From assembly GCA_018240865.1 (NCBI GenBank), contig JAFEEY010000080.1:4469-39621 (forward strand): a DNA stretch of 35,153 nt. The letters run 5' to 3'. This DNA is from Pseudomonadota bacterium (lineage in GTDB: Bacteria; Pseudomonadota; Alphaproteobacteria; Sphingomonadales; Sphingomonadaceae). The notes under the pieces are model-generated. The model did no database searches, was not told where the DNA came from, and was given only the letters and a program-made list of their open reading frames with translations. A program made the position numbers and the translations under genes. This document shows positions 32,035-35,153 of this stretch, in pieces (position 1 is the stretch's first letter; every line of letters begins with the position of its first letter).

Positions 32035-33455
32035 CGCAAGCCCGCGTCCCGCTCGCCACCAAACTCGCCTATGGGGTCGGCGCGGTCGCCTACGGCATCA
32101 AGGACAATGGCTTTTCGGTCTTTCTGCTGCTGTTCTACAATCAGGTCGTCGGGCTGCCTGCAGACCAGGTCGGCTTCGCAATTCTGATTGCGTTGATCGT
32201 CGATGGGTTGATCGACCCGATCGTCGGCGTCCTCAGTGATCGCACGAACACGCGCTGGGGCCGCCGCCATCCCTGGCTCTACGGATCCGTCCTGCCGATT
32301 TTTGCTGCCTGGATCCTGCTATGGAATCCGCCGGTCGCAAGCCATTCGGTGCAATTCCTCTGGCTGCTCGTGGTAGCGATCGCGGTGCGGTTCGCACTGT
32401 CGACCAATGAAGTCCCCTCGATCGCACTCGTGCCGGAGATGACGCGCGACTATCACGAGCGCACTTCGATCCTGCGCTACCGCTATCTGTTCGGCTGGGG
32501 CGGAGGGCTGGCGATGCTGGTGCTTGCTTATGGTGTGCTGCTGGCGCCCGAGGGCAACCGTTCGGCGATCCTGGCGGCCGATGGCTATCATCGATACGGC
32601 CTGGCCGGAGCATTGATCATGGGCGTAACCGTGCTGCTCTCGGCGCTGGGCACGCACCGGCGCTATGCAAAGCCGCCCGTGGCTCCGCCGCCGCGTCACG
32701 GCCTGATGGAGACGCTCGTCAATATGCGGTCGACCTTGTCCAACCGTGCCTTTCTGATCCTGATGGCCGCAACCTTGTTCGCTTTCGCCAATCAGGGGAT
32801 TGCCTTCGCGATTTCCAACTATGTGCTCACTTATGTCTGGCTGTTTTCGAAGGCTGAGTTCTTCGGCTATTCGATAGCGCTGTTCGCGGGTGTGGTCGGC
32901 GCCTTCTTCGGCGTTACCGGACTGAATGCGCGCATCGGCAAGCGAGCGACGGCTGCGACCTGCGTGTGTGCCAGCGCGGCGCTGGGCACGCTGCCTTACT
33001 GGCTTCGGCTGGCAGGCGTGGATGTGCCGCACGGCCCTTTCCTCCTGCTGGTTGGCGTCTCGACCGGGTTGGGCGTAGCCGTAATGATCAGCGCGGGATC
33101 GATGGTCGCCGATGTGGTTGAGGCGTCGCAGGCGGAAACCGGACGGCGCGAGGAAGGGCTATTCGCCGCCGGCTATTTCTTCATGCAGAAGAGCGTCACC
33201 GGGTTTGGCATTTTCCTGACAGGCGTGATGTTGTCGCTCGTCGGATTCCCCGCCAACGCCGTGCCCGGGCGAGTCGATCCGGCGATCCTCGACCGGCTGA
33301 CGCTCAGCTTCTCAATGCTGACTGTCGTGTTCGCGGCGGCGGGCGCGGCGATCTTCATGCGATTCCCGTTCGGGCGCGAAGAACATGAAGCGCGACTTGC
33401 CAAGCTTGCCGTAGCGGAAGCGGGCCGCCCCTTGGAAAATGGCGGGAATGCGTGA
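32031..33455 (+). CDS. GPH-family (MelB-like, MFS_2) symporter
   Basis: A 474-residue membrane protein with about 12 helices matching the glycoside-pentoside-hexuronide:cation symporter group (PF13347). Motifs: KLAYGVGAVAYGIKDN at the N-terminus, LIDPIVGVLSDRTNTRWGRR with the family-typical Asp and RWGRRHP loop, and NEVPSIALVPEMTRDYHERT. The GTG start overlaps the SDR stop (GTGA at 32031-32034). In sphingomonads, members of this family sit in sugar and in lipid/steroid catabolic clusters; the neighbours here suggest the second, but this is not shown. Confidence 0.9.
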   Translation: MTQARVPLATKLAYGVGAVAYGIKDNGFSVFLLLFYNQVVGLPADQVGFAILIALIVDGLIDPIVGVLSDRTNTRWGRRHPWLYGSVLPIFAAWILLWNPPVASHSVQFLWLLVVAIAVRFALSTNEVPSIALVPEMTRDYHERTSILRYRYLFGWGGGLAMLVLAYGVLLAPEGNRSAILAADGYHRYGLAGALIMGVTVLLSALGTHRRYAKPPVAPPPRHGLMETLVNMRSTLSNRAFLILMAATLFAFANQGIAFAISNYVLTYVWLFSKAEFFGYSIALFAGVVGAFFGVTGLNARIGKRATAATCVCASAALGTLPYWLRLAGVDVPHGPFLLLVGVSTGLGVAVMISAGSMVADVVEASQAETGRREEGLFAAGYFFMQKSVTGFGIFLTGVMLSLVGFPANAVPGRVDPAILDRLTLSFSMLTVVFAAAGAAIFMRFPFGREEHEARLAKLAVAEAGRPLENGGNA

Positions 33456-33520
33456 TTTTTAGGGCTGGAAACGGCGTCGAGTCGCGGCTTAGACGCGGCT
33501 GAAACAAAGCGGAGAGCGAC

Positions 33521-34798
33521 ATGGATTTCGACCTGACGGAACGTCAGACCTATTGGCGGGATCGCGTCCGCGACTTCATCGAGCAGCATGTCCGCCCGCG
33601 CGATCACGACTATCACGACCAGCAGAAACAGGGCGATCGCTGGAAAGTGCTGCCGGTCATCGAAGAGGAAAAGGTGCGCGCCAAGGCGGCGGGCATCTGG
33701 AACCTGTTCATGCCGCCCGGTTCCGGCCGCCCGCATGTGGATGATAGCTTCGAGTTCGAAGGGCCGGGTCTCACCAACCTCGAATATGCGTTGTGCGCCG
33801 AGGAAATGGGGCGGATCGGCTGGGCCTCGGAAGTGTTCAATTGCTCCGCGCCCGATACCGGCAACATGGAAGTCTTCCATCGTTACGGGACGCGCGAACA
33901 GAAGGAACAATGGCTGCGGCCGCTGATGAACGGCGAGATCCGCTCCGCCTTCCTGATGACCGAGCCGGCAGTCGCTTCGTCGGACGCGACCAATATCGAG
34001 ACGCGGATCGACCGCGACGGCGATCATTATGTGCTGAACGGCCGCAAATGGTGGTCGTCGGGCGCAGGCGATCCGCGCTGTAAGATCGCGATCGTGATGG
34101 GCAAGACCGATTTCGAGGCGCAGCGCCACGCCCAGCAATCGATGATCCTGATGCCGCTGGACGCGCCGGGCGTGACGATTCTGCGGCACTTGCCTGTGTT
34201 CGGCTATGACGATGCGCCGCACGGCCATATGGAAATCGAGCTGAAGGACGTGCGCGTGCCGGCCGAGAACATGCTGCTGGGCGAAGGGCGCGGGTTCGAG
34301 ATCGCACAGGGGCGGCTCGGGCCTGGCCGCATCCACCATTGCATGCGCACCATCGGCGCGGCGGAGGAAGCGCTCGCCAAGATGACCAAACGGCTCTTGT
34401 CGCGCGTCGCGTTCGGCAAAGTGATCGCGGAGCACAGCGTCTGGGAACAGCGCGTCGCCGAAGCGCGCATCGACATCGAGATGACGCGCCTGCTTTGCCT
34501 GAAGGCCGCCGACATGATGGACAAGGCCGGCAACAAGGCGGCGCAGGCGGAAATCGCGATGATCAAGGTCGCGGCGCCGCGCATGGCGCTCCGCATCATC
34601 GACAATGCGATCCAGGCCTGGGGCGCGGCCGGAGTCTCCGAGGATCCGGGCCTCGCCAAAATGTATGCGGGCATCCGCACGCTGCGGCTCGCCGATGGGC
34701 CGGATGAAGTGCACAACCGCTCGATCGCGCGGCTGGAATTCGGCAAATATGGCGGGCGGGACGCGATCGCGGCGGCGCGCGCGAAGGCGGCGCGATGA
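33521..34798 (+). CDS. Acyl-CoA dehydrogenase, ACAD10/11-like
   Basis: A 425-residue flavoprotein that should introduce a double bond into an acyl-CoA. The order is an N-terminal helical domain (1-130), a beta domain with [17 protein letters not shown] and [20 protein letters not shown] (FAD binding, ACAD10/11 style) and a C-terminal helical domain with [12 protein letters not shown] and [11 protein letters not shown]. The ATG at 33521 follows GCGGAGAGCGAC. It comes 65 bases after the symporter gene on the same strand. The family prefers long or branched acyl chains in animals; bacterial substrate unknown. It ends just before a REP. Confidence 0.94.
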   Translation: MDFDLTERQTYWRDRVRDFIEQHVRPRDHDYHDQQKQGDRWKVLPVIEEEKVRAKAAGIWNLFMPPGSGRPHVDDSFEFEGPGLTNLEYALCAEEMGRIGWASEVFNCSAPDTGNMEVFHRYGTREQKEQWLRPLMNGEIRSAFLMTEPAVASSDATNIETRIDRDGDHYVLNGRKWWSSGAGDPRCKIAIVMGKTDFEAQRHAQQSMILMPLDAPGVTILRHLPVFGYDDAPHGHMEIELKDVRVPAENMLLGEGRGFEIAQGRLGPGRIHHCMRTIGAAEEALAKMTKRLLSRVAFGKVIAEHSVWEQRVAEARIDIEMTRLLCLKAADMMDKAGNKAAQAEIAMIKVAAPRMALRIIDNAIQAWGAAGVSEDPGLAKMYAGIRTLRLADGPDEVHNRSIARLEFGKYGGRDAIAAARAKAAR

Positions 34799-34807
34799 TT
34801 TTTGTTC

Positions 34808-34887
34808 GTCATTCCCGCGAAAGCGGGAACCCAGCCTCGCTGATCTTTGACAACTGCCCACTGGGTCCCCGCTTTCGCGGGGATGAC
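34808..34887. repeat. REP-like palindrome, type H
   Basis: Arms 34808-34834 and 34861-34887 match at 25 of 27 positions (outer GTCATTCCCGCG and CGCGGGGATGAC; inner ACCCAG and CTGGGT). It lies between the acyl-CoA dehydrogenase and alcohol dehydrogenase genes, and the ribosome site of the latter begins at its right edge. Confidence 0.93.
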
Positions 34888-34898
34888 GAGGTGAAAGC

Positions 34899-35153
34899 AT
34901 GAAAGCCGCGATTCTAACCCAAGCCAAAACGCCGCTGACCGTCGAAGACGTCGTCGTCTCGAAACCCGGTCCGCACGAAGTGCTGATCCGCACCGTCGCC
35001 TGCGGCGTGTGCCGGTCGGACCTGCATTTCGTCGACGGCGCCTATCCGCATGCGATGCCCTGCATTCCGGGGCACGAAGCGGCCGGGATCGTCGAGCAGG
35101 TCGGCTCGGAAGTCACGACAGTCCGGCCGGGCGATGCGGTCGTCACCTGCCTC
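34899..35153 (+). CDS. Zinc-dependent alcohol dehydrogenase, N-terminal part (cut by window edge)
   Basis: The first 85 codons of a medium-chain dehydrogenase. It begins MKAAILTQAKTPLTVEDV. The catalytic zinc ligand Cys and its loop are in VACGVCRSDLHF, and GHEAAGIVEQVG carries the His-Glu pair, followed by VRPGDAVVT. This is the pattern of class III-like or NAD-dependent zinc ADHs, related to formaldehyde and long-chain alcohol dehydrogenases. GAGGTG directly after the REP acts as ribosome site. The Rossmann domain and structural zinc cysteines are outside the window. It continues the catabolic run on this strand. Confidence 0.92.
   Translation, partial: MKAAILTQAKTPLTVEDVVVSKPGPHEVLIRTVACGVCRSDLHFVDGAYPHAMPCIPGHEAAGIVEQVGSEVTTVRPGDAVVTCL

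Noticed and set aside
6246..34887. CRISPR array from the many short repeats
   Set aside because: Repeats are palindromic, of different types and kilobases apart, with no regular spacers or cas genes.

Overview
The window is high-GC DNA from an alphaproteobacterium, most likely a sphingomonad (order Sphingomonadales). I infer this from the hemC-hemD-mitofilin order, an alphaproteobacterial SDHAF4-like (DUF1674) mini-gene, the rsmB/rpe/heparinase/purH neighbourhood, and many REP-type palindromes of kinds common in sphingomonads. No rRNA, tRNA, CRISPR, integrase or transposase gene was seen.

Region 1 (1-6238, + strand) is the most unusual part. Five tightly packed, partly overlapping genes run together: the C-terminal end of a DNA/RNA non-specific endonuclease, a trypsin-like protease with an N-terminal effector-associated (EAD1-like) domain, a helical protein whose N-terminus shares a spaced motif with that EAD, a large nSTAND1-type NTPase with one transmembrane helix and an envelope-facing C-terminal region, and a small four-helix membrane protein. 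This looks like a membrane-anchored, NTP-dependent conflict (anti-phage or programmed-death) module with nuclease and protease effectors. The family types are known; this exact combination may not be described.

Region 2 (6338-11916, - strand) holds telA- and xpaC-like genes, a DoxX membrane protein, a RoxA-like di-heme cytochrome c lipoprotein and a cytochrome P450. The last two overlap by ATGA and so are probably made together. Region 3 (12026-14056) has a small membrane protein, two overlapping PaaI-type thioesterases, and a divergent crotonase.

Region 4 (14466-25667) is housekeeping: a leftward hemC-hemD-mitofilin-queE operon, then tsaD-gpsA, a DUF1674 mini-gene, an rsmB-like methyltransferase, rpe, a heparinase II/III-like protein and purH. 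Region 5 (25757-31049, - strand) is an SDR, polA and a polysaccharide flippase. Region 6 (31198 to the end, + strand) is an SDR overlapping a GPH/MFS symporter, then an ACAD10/11-like acyl-CoA dehydrogenase and the start of a zinc alcohol dehydrogenase. It reads as a catabolic cluster of unknown substrate.

At least twelve palindromic REP-like elements of about eight sequence types are scattered through everything after position 6238. All four convergent gene junctions contain one, one spans the gap between two divergent genes and includes candidate start codons for both, and one is inserted in frame inside the essential gene tsaD.
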